A stretch of DNA of 20,123 nucleotides, taken from the NCBI GenBank assembly GCA_002428045.1, contig DIZZ01000233.1, positions 1 through 20,123 on the forward strand, in the 5' to 3' direction. The notes below the pieces were generated by a model. That model did no database searches and was not told the origin of the DNA. It saw nothing but the letters and a program-made list of their open reading frames with translations. The translations under genes were made by a program, and so were the position numbers. Positions 1 to 8,143 of this stretch are shown one piece after another. This DNA comes from Verrucomicrobia bacterium UBA6015. GTDB lineage: Bacteria; Verrucomicrobiota; Kiritimatiellia; UBA8416. The stretch's first letter is position 1; each line of letters opens with the position of its first letter.

Positions 1-93
1 GGCGGCGCGGGGGTGCGTATCTGCGGAAGATGCCGTACCTCCCCAGAGGGTGGACATGTCGAGTTCTTTTTTTGCTGACGAAATCTTAGCCAT
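1..93 (-). CDS. Partial protein of unknown function (N-terminus only)
   Basis: Reading the minus strand from an ATG at 93, an open frame of 31 codons runs off the left edge and starts MAKISSAKKELDMSTL. An almost perfect Shine-Dalgarno (AAGGAGG, spacer of 7) sits directly upstream, which is why this short fragment is believed to be a real gene start. The visible part is basic and polar, then rich in Gly, Ser and Thr, with no signal peptide or membrane segment. I do not recognise the family. It lies 53 bases downstream of the beta-propeller gene on the same strand, so the two could be cotranscribed. Confidence 0.6.
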   Translation of the reverse strand, partial: MAKISSAKKELDMSTLWGGTASSADTHPRAA

Positions 94-146
94 GGGCGGG
101 CCTCCTTATTATCATCTATCCATGCCGGCAACGGTTCCCTCGTGGA

Positions 147-1310
147 TCAGCGGCCGATGCAGTACAGATGCTCCAGGCCCCGCACGTACATGCGGGTTCC
201 TTCAAACACCGGCGTGCTGCGGAAGCGTTCGAGCTCGTTGGTGGCAACCAGCTCGGGAAGCTCACCCGGCTTGTAGACGATTGTCTTGCCGGTATCGCTG
301 CTGAGGAAAATATAGCCGCCAGCCGTCACGATGCTGGGGTAGCACGTCCCGCCAAGCGGCAGATGCTTCTCCCATTTCTGCTCGCCGGTCCGGGCATCCA
401 GCACGAAAAACATGCCGTTCTTCATCAAGGCATAGACCATGCCGTCGAGCACGACCGGCGATGCGTAGTAACGATCCTTCGCGATAACCGCACTCCAGGC
501 CTCCTTGAGAGCCGGAGCCGCGCCCGGCTGCCGCTCCATGTCGTACGCCTTGCTCTCCCCCTGGATGCAGAAGAGACGTCCGCCGGCCACGACCGCGGAA
601 TTGTAGTCCAGCTTCGGAAGCGTCGCGACGACATCCCCGGTCGCGAGCGAGTAGGCCTGGCCCCCCGCGGTAAAGACCAGGTCATCCCCCTTGCCAGGCA
701 GGAGCACGGGAGAGCCCCAGCTCTGCACGGCTCCGGCCTTCCATAGCATGCTCCCGTCGGATACCTTCAGCGCCCGCGCCTCGTCCTCCGCCACGACAAA
801 CAGGCGGTCGCCGACCAGCAACGGCGAGGCGCTGTGGCCCCAGTTGTGCCGCGGGAGCCCCGCGGGCACGAACCATTTGCGGTTTCCCGCGAGGTCGTAT
901 GCGGCCGCCATGCCGTTACCGAACAAGGCATACACCGTCTTGCTTCCATCGCTCACCGGGGTCGGTGACGAAAATCCGGTTTCGCCATGCGTCCGCGGTT
1001 TCACGTTCCCGTCGGGATGGGGATTCTCCTTCTGCCAGAGTATCGCGCCCGTCTTCTTGTCCAGGCACAGCAGGGTGTCGGGTTCCGCGCACACGAAAAC
1101 GCGTTGTCCTACCAGGATCGGGGATGCGTTGGACCACTTGGGAAGCTTGGTCTTCCAGACCACGTTCGATGTCGCCGACCAGTGCAAAGGCGGGGCGGCT
1201 TCGGGGAAAGCGCTCTCGCCATTCGATCGCCAGCCGACCGGTTCCGCCCCTGCCACGCCAAGCCCCAGCACGGAACTCAGCGCGATCCTCGTTATTAGCC
1301 TGTCCAGCAT
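147..1310 (-). CDS. Secreted PQQ-type beta-propeller protein (BamB-like)
   Basis: A 387-residue protein. Residues 1-22 look like a Sec signal peptide (basic start, hydrophobic core, AGA before the likely cut), with no lipobox cysteine. The rest shows repeated PQQ/quinoprotein propeller blades. Each has a short strand of the type SPVVLDGMVYAL followed by LDARTGEQKWE, and similar repeats occur at about residues 60-90, 160-185 and 285-315. The start at 1310 has the SD AAGGAG seven bases upstream and fits the signal peptide; the frame is open further upstream but that part is not coding. Known relatives include BamB scaffolds and PQQ dehydrogenases. No catalytic dehydrogenase residues could be confirmed, so a periplasmic scaffold or binding role is more likely than an enzyme. 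The substrate is unknown. Confidence 0.85.
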   Translation of the reverse strand: MLDRLITRIALSSVLGLGVAGAEPVGWRSNGESAFPEAAPPLHWSATSNVVWKTKLPKWSNASPILVGQRVFVCAEPDTLLCLDKKTGAILWQKENPHPDGNVKPRTHGETGFSSPTPVSDGSKTVYALFGNGMAAAYDLAGNRKWFVPAGLPRHNWGHSASPLLVGDRLFVVAEDEARALKVSDGSMLWKAGAVQSWGSPVLLPGKGDDLVFTAGGQAYSLATGDVVATLPKLDYNSAVVAGGRLFCIQGESKAYDMERQPGAAPALKEAWSAVIAKDRYYASPVVLDGMVYALMKNGMFFVLDARTGEQKWEKHLPLGGTCYPSIVTAGGYIFLSSDTGKTIVYKPGELPELVATNELERFRSTPVFEGTRMYVRGLEHLYCIGR

Positions 1311-1347
1311 GATTGCTCCTTCTTTGAATTTATCCTCGGAAGCGCTG

Positions 1348-1375
1348 ATTATAGCAGCCCGGTTCCCGCGATCAA
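1348..1375 (-). promoter_or_regulatory. Sigma70-type promoter of the beta-propeller gene
   Basis: On the minus strand TTGATC (1375-1370) is separated by 16 bases from a perfect TATAAT (1353-1348). Transcription would start near 1341 and leave a leader of about 30 bases that includes the SD. It lies in the short gap behind the stop codon of the ABC permease, so the propeller gene has its own promoter and need not depend on the ABC operon. Confidence 0.65.
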
Positions 1376-1387
1376 GGGCCGTATTCT

Positions 1388-3100
1388 TTAATTGTTGTTC
1401 CGGGGGCAGGTTGCCTTGTTTGGTTTTACGGGGAGGCGCCGGTAGAGGGAGCGGAGGCCGAAAAGGAGTGGGAGTAGCGTGGCGGCGAGGGTGAGGAGCA
1501 GGAGCCAGGCCGATGCCGCCGCGAGGCCGTTCCGGAAGGTGTGCGTGTCCAGGATGCCGATCTCGCGCAGATGGAAGAGCACGCCGAAGGGCAGGATCAC
1601 GGCCAGCATGTAACCCAGGCAGAGCACGATGTTCAAGGTGCCGCCGAAGCTGGATACAATCGCGGCGGGATTGCGCTGCTCCAGGTCGATGAAGACCGCC
1701 CCCAGGCCGGTGGAGAGCCCGCAGACGCTGAGCGAGACGGCGGCGATCACGGCGATCGCGGCGGCGTTGATGGCCGGGCCGGTCCCGAGCATGTTCACGG
1801 AGACCGCGATCAGGGTGACGCTGACCGTGGCTGTGGCGGCGAAGGCCAGCAGGAACTTGGCAGCCATGATGCGCGGAATGGTGGCTGGCGAGAGCACCAG
1901 CAGCCAGAAGCTGTGGCCCTCCAGGCTGAGCTGCGGGTAGACGAACCGGGAACCCAGCGAACTGAGTACGGCGGATACGGCAAACACATTCAGGAAGACA
2001 ATGGCACTGCGCCATTCATCCGGTAAGGCGTTATAGTTGAAGCGGCGCAGGTTGAAGAAGTAGAAGCCCAGCAGTCCGAAGAACACCACCGCTTGACTCC
2101 ATTGCACCGGATCGCGGAAAAATGTGCGGATGTCCTTGGCGATGATGGCGGCGATATCCGAGGGCAGCAGGCGGCGCAGCCAGCCCAGCGGTGCTCGCAG
2201 CAGGATCGGTCTGCGCTGCCGACGGCTGGCGGCTGCCCCGGCGCGTTGCCATGCTTCGTAAAAGGTGGCGGAGCCGAGCTGTTCGATGACGACACCAAGA
2301 CAGAGTGCGGAGGATAAAAGGGCGGTGAAAAACATCCCGCCACGTTGGAAATCACTGCGGGTGAGCGCGGTGATCCCTTCTGCTATCCAGAAGCTGGGGG
2401 ACAGTGGATAGGCCGCCAGGCGCAGTCCGGGAATCAGGCTGGCAATGTTGAACTGGGTGTCCGATAGCTCGGCAATCGGTTTCCTGAGCCAGGCGGTGAC
2501 GGCTGCACAGAGTGTCAGTGACGCGATCAGTAGGAGTCGATTGCGCAGGCGGCTTGGGCGAGGCATCCAGCGGACGCTGACCAATACGATCAGGGTGCCG
2601 ATGCCGGCGAAAAGGAAAAGGTATGGAATGGAGAATAGGAACGTCCAGAACACAAACAGCGGGGAAAGTTGCTGGTGCCAGGCGTAGGCGCCGATGAAGG
2701 GCAGCACGACAAAGAAAAAGGCCCACGAGGCGAATCCTGCCGCCTGGATGAACTTGTAGACGGTGATTTGGGACATGGAGAACGGGCGCACCAGCAGGAA
2801 GGGGACTTCGTCCGAACCGAACAGGGCCGAGTAGGAGGAGACGATGCTCGATACGGTCAGCATCAGGCCAAGGCCGAGGAAAAAGAGGGCAAAGAGCCGT
2901 CCGATCATCATCATTCCGGCCCCGCCGAAGCTGTCGAGAAATCGGAAGGCGTCGTGGAAGATAACGCAGAGCAGCCCCTCGAAAAAAAGGGCGAAAAGCG
3001 ATATGAAAAGCAGCTTGAACCGGGATTGCCGGGCAATCGCACGCCGGGCTCCCCGCAGTTGGAAGCGAGCCTTGGTCAGGAGCGCGTTCAGGGGTGGCAT
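1388..3100 (-). CDS. ABC-2 type transporter permease
   Basis: A 570-residue, very hydrophobic protein with roughly ten or more predicted membrane segments, beginning near residues 30-50 and 65-90 and ending with a leucine-rich span near the C-terminus. It is the membrane half of an ABC exporter. Its length and the paired blocks of helices around a basic cytoplasmic stretch (about residues 280-330) match putative ABC-2 exporters that work as one long subunit. The ATG at 3100 has SD GGAGG six bases upstream and overlaps the end of the ATPase gene by 13 bases, so the two are translationally coupled. The exported substrate cannot be told from the sequence. Confidence 0.85.
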   Translation of the reverse strand: MPPLNALLTKARFQLRGARRAIARQSRFKLLFISLFALFFEGLLCVIFHDAFRFLDSFGGAGMMMIGRLFALFFLGLGLMLTVSSIVSSYSALFGSDEVPFLLVRPFSMSQITVYKFIQAAGFASWAFFFVVLPFIGAYAWHQQLSPLFVFWTFLFSIPYLFLFAGIGTLIVLVSVRWMPRPSRLRNRLLLIASLTLCAAVTAWLRKPIAELSDTQFNIASLIPGLRLAAYPLSPSFWIAEGITALTRSDFQRGGMFFTALLSSALCLGVVIEQLGSATFYEAWQRAGAAASRRQRRPILLRAPLGWLRRLLPSDIAAIIAKDIRTFFRDPVQWSQAVVFFGLLGFYFFNLRRFNYNALPDEWRSAIVFLNVFAVSAVLSSLGSRFVYPQLSLEGHSFWLLVLSPATIPRIMAAKFLLAFAATATVSVTLIAVSVNMLGTGPAINAAAIAVIAAVSLSVCGLSTGLGAVFIDLEQRNPAAIVSSFGGTLNIVLCLGYMLAVILPFGVLFHLREIGILDTHTFRNGLAAASAWLLLLTLAATLLPLLFGLRSLYRRLPVKPNKATCPRNNN

Positions 3101-3828
3101 GTCGTGCCTCCGTCCGGTCGCGTGAGATTGAGGAAAATATCCTCAAGGGATTTCCCGCTGTGTTGCTGTTGCAACTCAGCGAGGGTACCCACGGCGACCA
3201 TTTCTCCTCGGTTGATAATCCCGATGCGGTCAGCGATGTCTTCCGCAATCGCCAGGATGTGTGTGGTCAGCAGGATGGTGCCTCCATGGCGTGTGTGGGC
3301 GCGCAACAGATCCTTGATCAGGCGGATCGTGTAGGGATCGAGGCCGACAAACGGTTCATCAATCAGCATGATCCTGGGGTTGTGCAGGAAGGTTGTGGCA
3401 TAGATCAGGCGCTGGCGCAGGCCGTGCGATAGCTCCTTGACCAAGGCATGCCGATGTTCTTGCAGCCCGAAACGCGTGAAGTTGATGTCCATTTCCGTGG
3501 CGATGCGATCGGTCGGGACATCAAAAAGTTCCCCGTAGAAAAGGAAGAACTCCGTCACGGTTAGTCGTTCGTACATATAGGGCGTGTCGGGAATATAGCC
3601 GATCTGGCGTTTGATGCCCACCGGGTCGGACTGGATATCGGTGCCATTGATCATCGCTGTTCCCGAGGAGGCGCGTACCAGGCCGGTCAGGATCTTGATG
3701 GTGGTTGTCTTGCCTGCGCCATTGGGTCCGAGAAAACAGAACAGTTCCCCGGGGCGGATGCTTAGGTTCAGGTTGTGCAGCGCCGTGAGGGAACCATAGG
3801 TCTTGCACAGGTTGGAAATCTCGATCAT
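3088..3828 (-). CDS. ABC transporter ATP-binding protein
   Basis: A 246-residue ABC ATPase with all standard motifs: Walker A GPNGAGKTT (34-42), signature ELSHGLRQRL (132-141), Walker B IMLIDEP (153-159) and the H-loop histidine (TTH, 190). The Q-loop region reads YIPDTPYMYE, with Asp at the usual Gln position; this is common in ABC-2 exporter ATPases of the 'GYxPD' type. It should power the permease encoded by the next, overlapping gene. Its start codon overlaps the stop of the preceding gene in an ATGA (3825-3828), which marks a tightly coupled three-gene operon. Confidence 0.93.
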   Translation of the reverse strand: MIEISNLCKTYGSLTALHNLNLSIRPGELFCFLGPNGAGKTTTIKILTGLVRASSGTAMINGTDIQSDPVGIKRQIGYIPDTPYMYERLTVTEFFLFYGELFDVPTDRIATEMDINFTRFGLQEHRHALVKELSHGLRQRLIYATTFLHNPRIMLIDEPFVGLDPYTIRLIKDLLRAHTRHGGTILLTTHILAIAEDIADRIGIINRGEMVAVGTLAELQQQHSGKSLEDIFLNLTRPDGGTTCHP

Positions 3829-4697
3829 GGTTGCAACCCCTTTCCGAACATCATGTTAAGCACTGTGCCGCCAGCCGGGTTGTTAACGAGCGATGGGGCG
3901 GGCTGGGATTCCGAGAGGGCGGCCATCGCTTCTTCCGAGGAGCAGCTTTCGATGACCCAGCCCAGCGGTGTTTCCTGGCGCAGTATCAGCCCATCGTTAT
4001 CGACCCAGCTCTGGACGGATAGCCCCTGCCACGAGGAGACCAGTCTGGTCGCCTTAACCGCCCTGTCGCCGATCTGGATGGTTTCACGGGCAACGGCATC
4101 GATGCGCACCGACGTGATGTCCATGGTCAGCGGATTGATCGTCTTCATGGTCATCTGGCTGCCCGGACGCATATCGCGCAGTGCCATTTCCTGAACCGGG
4201 GAGTAAAGCAGGGCATCCGGGGGGATGGTGATGACATTGACCAGGGTTGCGGCGCCCGCCGTAGTGGTGACCTCGATCTGGTGGTTGGGCAGGCGTCGGC
4301 CCTGGGCGTGTACGTTCATCATCCCTGAGACGATGGCTGCATCGAAGGCGGCAAGGCGGTATTCCCGGTCAATCGATACATCGGTACGGGCCAGGATGCG
4401 ATGGATCTGTCCTGCCATCAGGATTCGTAGATGAACCCGGTTGTTGATCTGCAGCAGCATGGATTCGTCATCGGTCTCGCTAGCGGCGAGCGAGGTTTGG
4501 CTGTAGCCGGCAGGCATGCCGTCAATCAGGATACGCGACCAGGATTCCCGCGTCAGCAAGGTGTCCGGTATCAATCCCCGGTATCCGGGGACGGTCTTGG
4601 TGAACCATTCAGGAAACGCCTCAAAACGAACCAGCACCGCCATGGATAGGATCCATAGCGAAACGATGGCGGCACGACATGGTCTGGTTCGATTCAT
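3825..4697 (-). CDS. Membrane-anchored extracytoplasmic protein of the ABC operon
   Basis: A 290-residue protein with an N-terminal hydrophobic segment (about residues 9-24, AAIVSLWILSMAVLV) after an Arg-rich start, then a soluble, beta-rich domain. The C-terminal part (SWVDNDGLILRQETPLG, then an SSEEAM stretch) resembles the region that comes before the core of some bacterial transglutaminase-like or DUF3108-like proteins; that is a weak impression and no catalytic triad is visible. ATG 4697 is chosen because the hydrophobic anchor follows at once and because a promoter ends exactly there; the frame is open to 4763. There is no SD. As first gene of the ABC operon it may be an accessory or substrate-binding component. 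The function is unknown. Confidence 0.75.
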   Translation of the reverse strand: MNRTRPCRAAIVSLWILSMAVLVRFEAFPEWFTKTVPGYRGLIPDTLLTRESWSRILIDGMPAGYSQTSLAASETDDESMLLQINNRVHLRILMAGQIHRILARTDVSIDREYRLAAFDAAIVSGMMNVHAQGRRLPNHQIEVTTTAGAATLVNVITIPPDALLYSPVQEMALRDMRPGSQMTMKTINPLTMDITSVRIDAVARETIQIGDRAVKATRLVSSWQGLSVQSWVDNDGLILRQETPLGWVIESCSSEEAMAALSESQPAPSLVNNPAGGTVLNMMFGKGLQP

Positions 4698-4704
4698 GGG
4701 TGGG

Positions 4705-4733
4705 AATATAATACCATTTACGCGTATTGACAA
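4705..4733 (-). promoter_or_regulatory. Promoter of the ABC operon, likely leaderless
   Basis: On the minus strand TTGTCA (4733-4728), a 17-base spacer and TATATT (4710-4705) form a near-consensus sigma70 promoter. The expected transcription start is 4698 or 4697, which is the first base of the start codon. Together with the absence of a Shine-Dalgarno this predicts a leaderless mRNA. Its -35 box is the reverse complement of the -35 box of the divergent PAS operon. Confidence 0.55.
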
Positions 4734-4756
4734 AGACGAAATTAAAAGATTAATCT
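4727..4756 (+). promoter_or_regulatory. Divergent promoter of the PAS-DUF1015 operon
   Basis: A perfect TTGACA (4727-4732) is followed after 18 bases by a weak TAATCT (4751-4756). The start would be near 4763, giving a leader of about 12 bases that begins at the SD. The -10 match is poor, so this depends mainly on the -35 box and the position. Confidence 0.4.
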
Positions 4757-4774
4757 CTATCAAAGGAGTTGGCT

Positions 4775-5782
4775 ATGGCAAATGAAAAATTCTCGAGGAC
4801 CGTACGAATCGACTTGATGCCGGATTTTTCGGCGTCGGCAGCCTCGCGCAGCAACCGGAACGATATGCTGACGCGCAGCAATTGGAGCACGCGGCAGCGG
4901 CAGACGGAGGCGGCCACCGCCACGGCGCGTTCCCGCTATGAGGACCTGTTGGAGAGCGTCTACGATGCCGCCGTGATCGCCGCCCCCTCGGGGAAGGTGA
5001 TCGAGGTCAACGGGCGGGCGGTCGAATTTCTGGGGTATGATCGCGAGCAGTTTGGCTCGATGAACATGATCGATCTAATTGACGGCGCGGACGAGTCGGT
5101 GATGCGTTCGATTGCCGATACCCTTCTGAATGAACGATTTGCCTTGTTGCAGGCGTTTTGTAAACGCAATGATGGCACCACCTTTCCGTCCGAGATCGCG
5201 GTGAACCGCCTGAGTACGGACAACGTGCGTCTCTGTTTCTTTATTCGTGATGTGACCTTGCGGTACCAGGCGGAGGAGACGCTGCGTACCGAGCATACCG
5301 CCCTGCAGACCTGCGCCAGCGGGGTGGCCATCTGTGATGCCGCCGGGATTCTCGGGTATGCTAACCCGGCTTTTGCCACGATGATCGGGCAGGACGATGA
5401 AGCCTTGGTCGGGGCTGATATCCGCAGCGTGTTCGGACTGTCCGAGGTTGTCGATAACCTCATCAGCAGTGCCCTGGAGAGCGACGAAACCTGGATGACC
5501 GAAGTGGGGCTCGAGAATGGCGAAGGAACCCCTCTTTATATGCAGATCTCCGCCACGGCCAGCCGGGGTGAGGACCAGTCTGTTCGTGGCATCGTTTTTG
5601 CCTGTGCCGATATTACCGCACACAAGCAGGCCGAAACGGAATCGATCGCCATGCATGCGGAGACGGAGGCGCGGGTCAAGGCCCGCACGGTTGACTTGAT
5701 GGAATTAAATGAGCGGTTGCTAGGGCGTATTGCCGAACTGGAAGTCGAAAACGAACAACTCAAGAGGAATACAACGATATGA
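4775..5782 (+). CDS. Two-PAS-domain protein with C-terminal coiled coil, no output domain
   Basis: A 335-residue cytoplasmic protein. After a low-complexity, Arg/Ser/Ala-rich head (1-50) come two PAS folds, about residues 55-165 (AAPSGKVIEVNGRAVEFLGY ... FIRDVT) and 172-285 (ICDAAGILGYANPAFATMIG ... ACADIT). A charged heptad-like coiled coil (about 285-332) then ends the protein. No kinase, GGDEF, EAL, HTH or other output domain follows, so it probably signals through protein contacts. ATG 4775 has SD AAGGAG six bases upstream; an in-frame TTG at 4769 overlaps that SD region and is less likely. The stop overlaps the start of the DUF1015 gene (ATGA), so the two are translationally coupled and may act together. 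Confidence 0.85.
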   Translation: MANEKFSRTVRIDLMPDFSASAASRSNRNDMLTRSNWSTRQRQTEAATATARSRYEDLLESVYDAAVIAAPSGKVIEVNGRAVEFLGYDREQFGSMNMIDLIDGADESVMRSIADTLLNERFALLQAFCKRNDGTTFPSEIAVNRLSTDNVRLCFFIRDVTLRYQAEETLRTEHTALQTCASGVAICDAAGILGYANPAFATMIGQDDEALVGADIRSVFGLSEVVDNLISSALESDETWMTEVGLENGEGTPLYMQISATASRGEDQSVRGIVFACADITAHKQAETESIAMHAETEARVKARTVDLMELNERLLGRIAELEVENEQLKRNTTI

Positions 5783-6999
5783 AGATTCATGGATTCAAGG
5801 CGTGGCGTCCGTCCGAGGCGCATGTGGCTGAAGTGGCATGTGTGCCGTACGACACGGTCAATCGCGAGGAAGCGGTGGCGCTGGCCAAGGGGCTGCCCCG
5901 CAGTTTCCTGCATGTCGTCAGACCGGAAATCGCCTTGCCGATGTCGGTTGATGTCCACAGTGATATCGTCTATGCAACCGCGGCAGAGGCACTTAATAGA
6001 TATATGGCGGATGGAACCCTGAAGCCGGATGAAGGGACCTGCCTGTTCCTGTATCGGCAGAAGATGGGTGCCCATGTCCAGCGCGGTGTGGTCGCCTGCT
6101 GTGATGCCGAAGATTATCGTAAGAACCTGATCCTGAAGCACGAGAAGACGCGCAAGGATAAGGAGGATGACCGCACCCGCCATGTCAAGACGCTCAAGGC
6201 GAATACCGGTCCCGTATTCCTGACCTACCGCGATAACGCCGCGATTGATGCGCTGGTGCGGACGGTGGAGTCGACGCCGCCGCTCTATGATATCGTGGCG
6301 GTTGATGGGGTGGCGCATACCATCTGGCGCATTGCCGATACCACTCCGTTCGAGAAGGCGTTTGAGGCCGTTCCTGCGCTTTATATTGCCGATGGACATC
6401 ACCGGGCTGCGGCGGCGGTCCGGGCGGCGTCTGAGTTTGCGTCCGAGAATCCGGCGCATCGCGGTGACGAGGAGTACAACCGGTTCATGGCGGTGCTTTT
6501 TCCCGGGTCACAGCTTCAGATCCTGCCCTACAACCGCTGTGTACGCGACTTGAACGGGCTGTCGGAAGCGGATTTCAAGGCCCTGGTCGACAAGCTGTTC
6601 ACGGTCACTGAATCGCTGTCCCCGGTGGTGCCGTCGCAGGCAGGCGAGGCGGGGATGTACATGGGGCGGCGCTGGTTCCATTTGCGTTGGGCCGTTCCGC
6701 AAGGGGGCGACCCCGTCGATTCGCTGGATGTGAGCGTCCTGCAGCAGCGTCTGCTCGCGCCCGTGCTTGGCATCGAGGATCCACGGACCTCTAACCGGAT
6801 CGAGTTCATTGGCGGCATCCGTGGCACCGGGGCGCTGGAGCGTCTGGTGAACGAGGGGCAGGGGATGGTTGCCTTTTCCATGGCCCCGGTGACGGTTGAC
6901 CAGATGATGGCGATTGCAGATGCAGGGCGCGAGATGCCCCCAAAGAGTACCTGGTTTGAACCGAAGTTGCGGTCGGGACTATTGATCCATCCGTTCTGA
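5779..6999 (+). CDS. DUF1015 family protein
   Basis: A 406-residue protein with the marks of DUF1015: an N-terminal FKAWRP motif, VPYDTVN (about 22-28), SFLHVVRPE (about 42-50), and a central ADGHHRAAAA motif (D205-R209). The DGHHR motif resembles the conserved motif of ParB/sulfiredoxin-fold nucleotide-using enzymes such as serine kinase SerK, so phosphotransfer or nucleotide binding is a reasonable guess, not a demonstrated activity. It has no signal peptide or membrane segment. It overlaps the PAS gene by four bases and is followed by 64 bases without recognisable structure before argC. Confidence 0.85.
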   Translation: MKIHGFKAWRPSEAHVAEVACVPYDTVNREEAVALAKGLPRSFLHVVRPEIALPMSVDVHSDIVYATAAEALNRYMADGTLKPDEGTCLFLYRQKMGAHVQRGVVACCDAEDYRKNLILKHEKTRKDKEDDRTRHVKTLKANTGPVFLTYRDNAAIDALVRTVESTPPLYDIVAVDGVAHTIWRIADTTPFEKAFEAVPALYIADGHHRAAAAVRAASEFASENPAHRGDEEYNRFMAVLFPGSQLQILPYNRCVRDLNGLSEADFKALVDKLFTVTESLSPVVPSQAGEAGMYMGRRWFHLRWAVPQGGDPVDSLDVSVLQQRLLAPVLGIEDPRTSNRIEFIGGIRGTGALERLVNEGQGMVAFSMAPVTVDQMMAIADAGREMPPKSTWFEPKLRSGLLIHPF

Positions 7000-7063
7000 G
7001 TGAGTGCGTTTGTGGGTTTGTGAATCGGTGAGCGTGTGTGATTATTTAGATGGGGAGTGAGCG

Positions 7064-8119
7064 ATGATTCGTGCAAAGATCATTGGGGCGAGCGGGTATG
7101 GTGGAATTGGGATTGTTGAGCTGTTGACGCGGCATCCGGACGTTGAGATCGGTGCCTTGGCGGCCGTGGAAAGCGTGGGGAGCCCGATCAGCGATTTGTA
7201 TCCGCACTTGAAGGGATTCTGCGACCTGCCGATTTCCTCACCGGAGGACATCGAGGGTGATTTTGACGTCACGTTCATGTCCACCCCGGATCGTGTCGGC
7301 ATGAAACTGGCGGCGAAGGAACTGGCGCGGGGCACCAAGGTGATTGATTACAGCGGAGACTTCCGTTTCAACAACGCTGAAGCTTATGCGGAATACGCCC
7401 GGCGTATTGGTCTGGATACACAGCATCTGGCCCCGGAATTGTTGACGGATACCGTCTATGGCCTGGCAGAATTGCACCGCCATGAGTTGGGCACGAGCCA
7501 GCGGCTGGTTGGGAATCCGGGCTGTTTTGCCGTGAGCTGCATCCTCGGGCTGTCGCCTGCAGTCAAGAGCAAGCTGACCGTACCCAACTCGATCATCTGC
7601 GACTGCAAGACAGGGGTCTCGGGGGCTGGGAAGAAGCTCAATGCCTCGTTCCACTATCCGGCCCGTTATGAAAACATGAATGCCTACCGTCTTAGCGGAC
7701 ATCAGCATGTCTGCGAAGTGGAGCGGGAACTGGGGTTGCAGGCGGGAGATCCCTCGCTGAAGATCACCTTCACGGCTCAGGTAGTACCGGTCTGCCGCGG
7801 GATCATGTCGACGCTGTATGCCACGCTGACCGAGCCGATGACGGAAGCCAAGCTGCTCGAATGCTATCAGGATTACTATGCCAAGTCGCCGTTTGTCCGG
7901 GTCCTGCCGAGTACGTCAACTGTGGGGTCGATGCATGTGCGCGGTACGAATTATTGCAACGTCGTAGTCAGCGTGGACGAACGGGTCAACCGCTTGCGGG
8001 TGGTCTCCTACATCGACAACCTGATGAAGGGGCAGGCGGGTTCCGCCCTGCAGAACATGAACCTGCTCTTCGGGCTGGATGAAACGACCGGCATGAACAG
8101 CCCGGCAATGTATCCCTAA
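7064..8119 (+). CDS. argC: N-acetyl-gamma-glutamyl-phosphate reductase
   Basis: A 351-residue NADPH-dependent enzyme of arginine biosynthesis that reduces N-acetylglutamyl-5-phosphate to the semialdehyde. The N-terminal Rossmann motif GASGYGGIGIVELL (about 8-21), the catalytic cysteine in GNPGCF (Cys154), the YSGDFR motif (96-101) and the Ser/Gly-rich KTGVSGAGKK segment are all in place. Length is normal for ArgC. The start has a strong SD (GGGGAG, spacer 6). No other arginine gene is in the window, so it is either an orphan or the last gene of a loose operon with the PAS and DUF1015 genes. Confidence 0.95.
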   Translation: MIRAKIIGASGYGGIGIVELLTRHPDVEIGALAAVESVGSPISDLYPHLKGFCDLPISSPEDIEGDFDVTFMSTPDRVGMKLAAKELARGTKVIDYSGDFRFNNAEAYAEYARRIGLDTQHLAPELLTDTVYGLAELHRHELGTSQRLVGNPGCFAVSCILGLSPAVKSKLTVPNSIICDCKTGVSGAGKKLNASFHYPARYENMNAYRLSGHQHVCEVERELGLQAGDPSLKITFTAQVVPVCRGIMSTLYATLTEPMTEAKLLECYQDYYAKSPFVRVLPSTSTVGSMHVRGTNYCNVVVSVDERVNRLRVVSYIDNLMKGQAGSALQNMNLLFGLDETTGMNSPAMYP

Positions 8120-8143
8120 CTGCTTCGTGAATACGGATCTGCC

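Noticed and set aside
1311..2015. N-terminal extension of the beta-propeller frame up to 2015
   Set aside because: It is antisense shadow within the permease gene; the signal peptide, SD and promoter all support the start at 1310.
2669..3334. Plus-strand open frame of 221 codons
   Set aside because: It lies antisense to the ABC permease and ATPase, has charged low-complexity sequence and no recognisable domain or SD.
5536..6459. Minus-strand open frame of 307 codons
   Set aside because: It is antisense to the PAS and DUF1015 genes, rich in Arg and His as expected from a GC-rich shadow frame.
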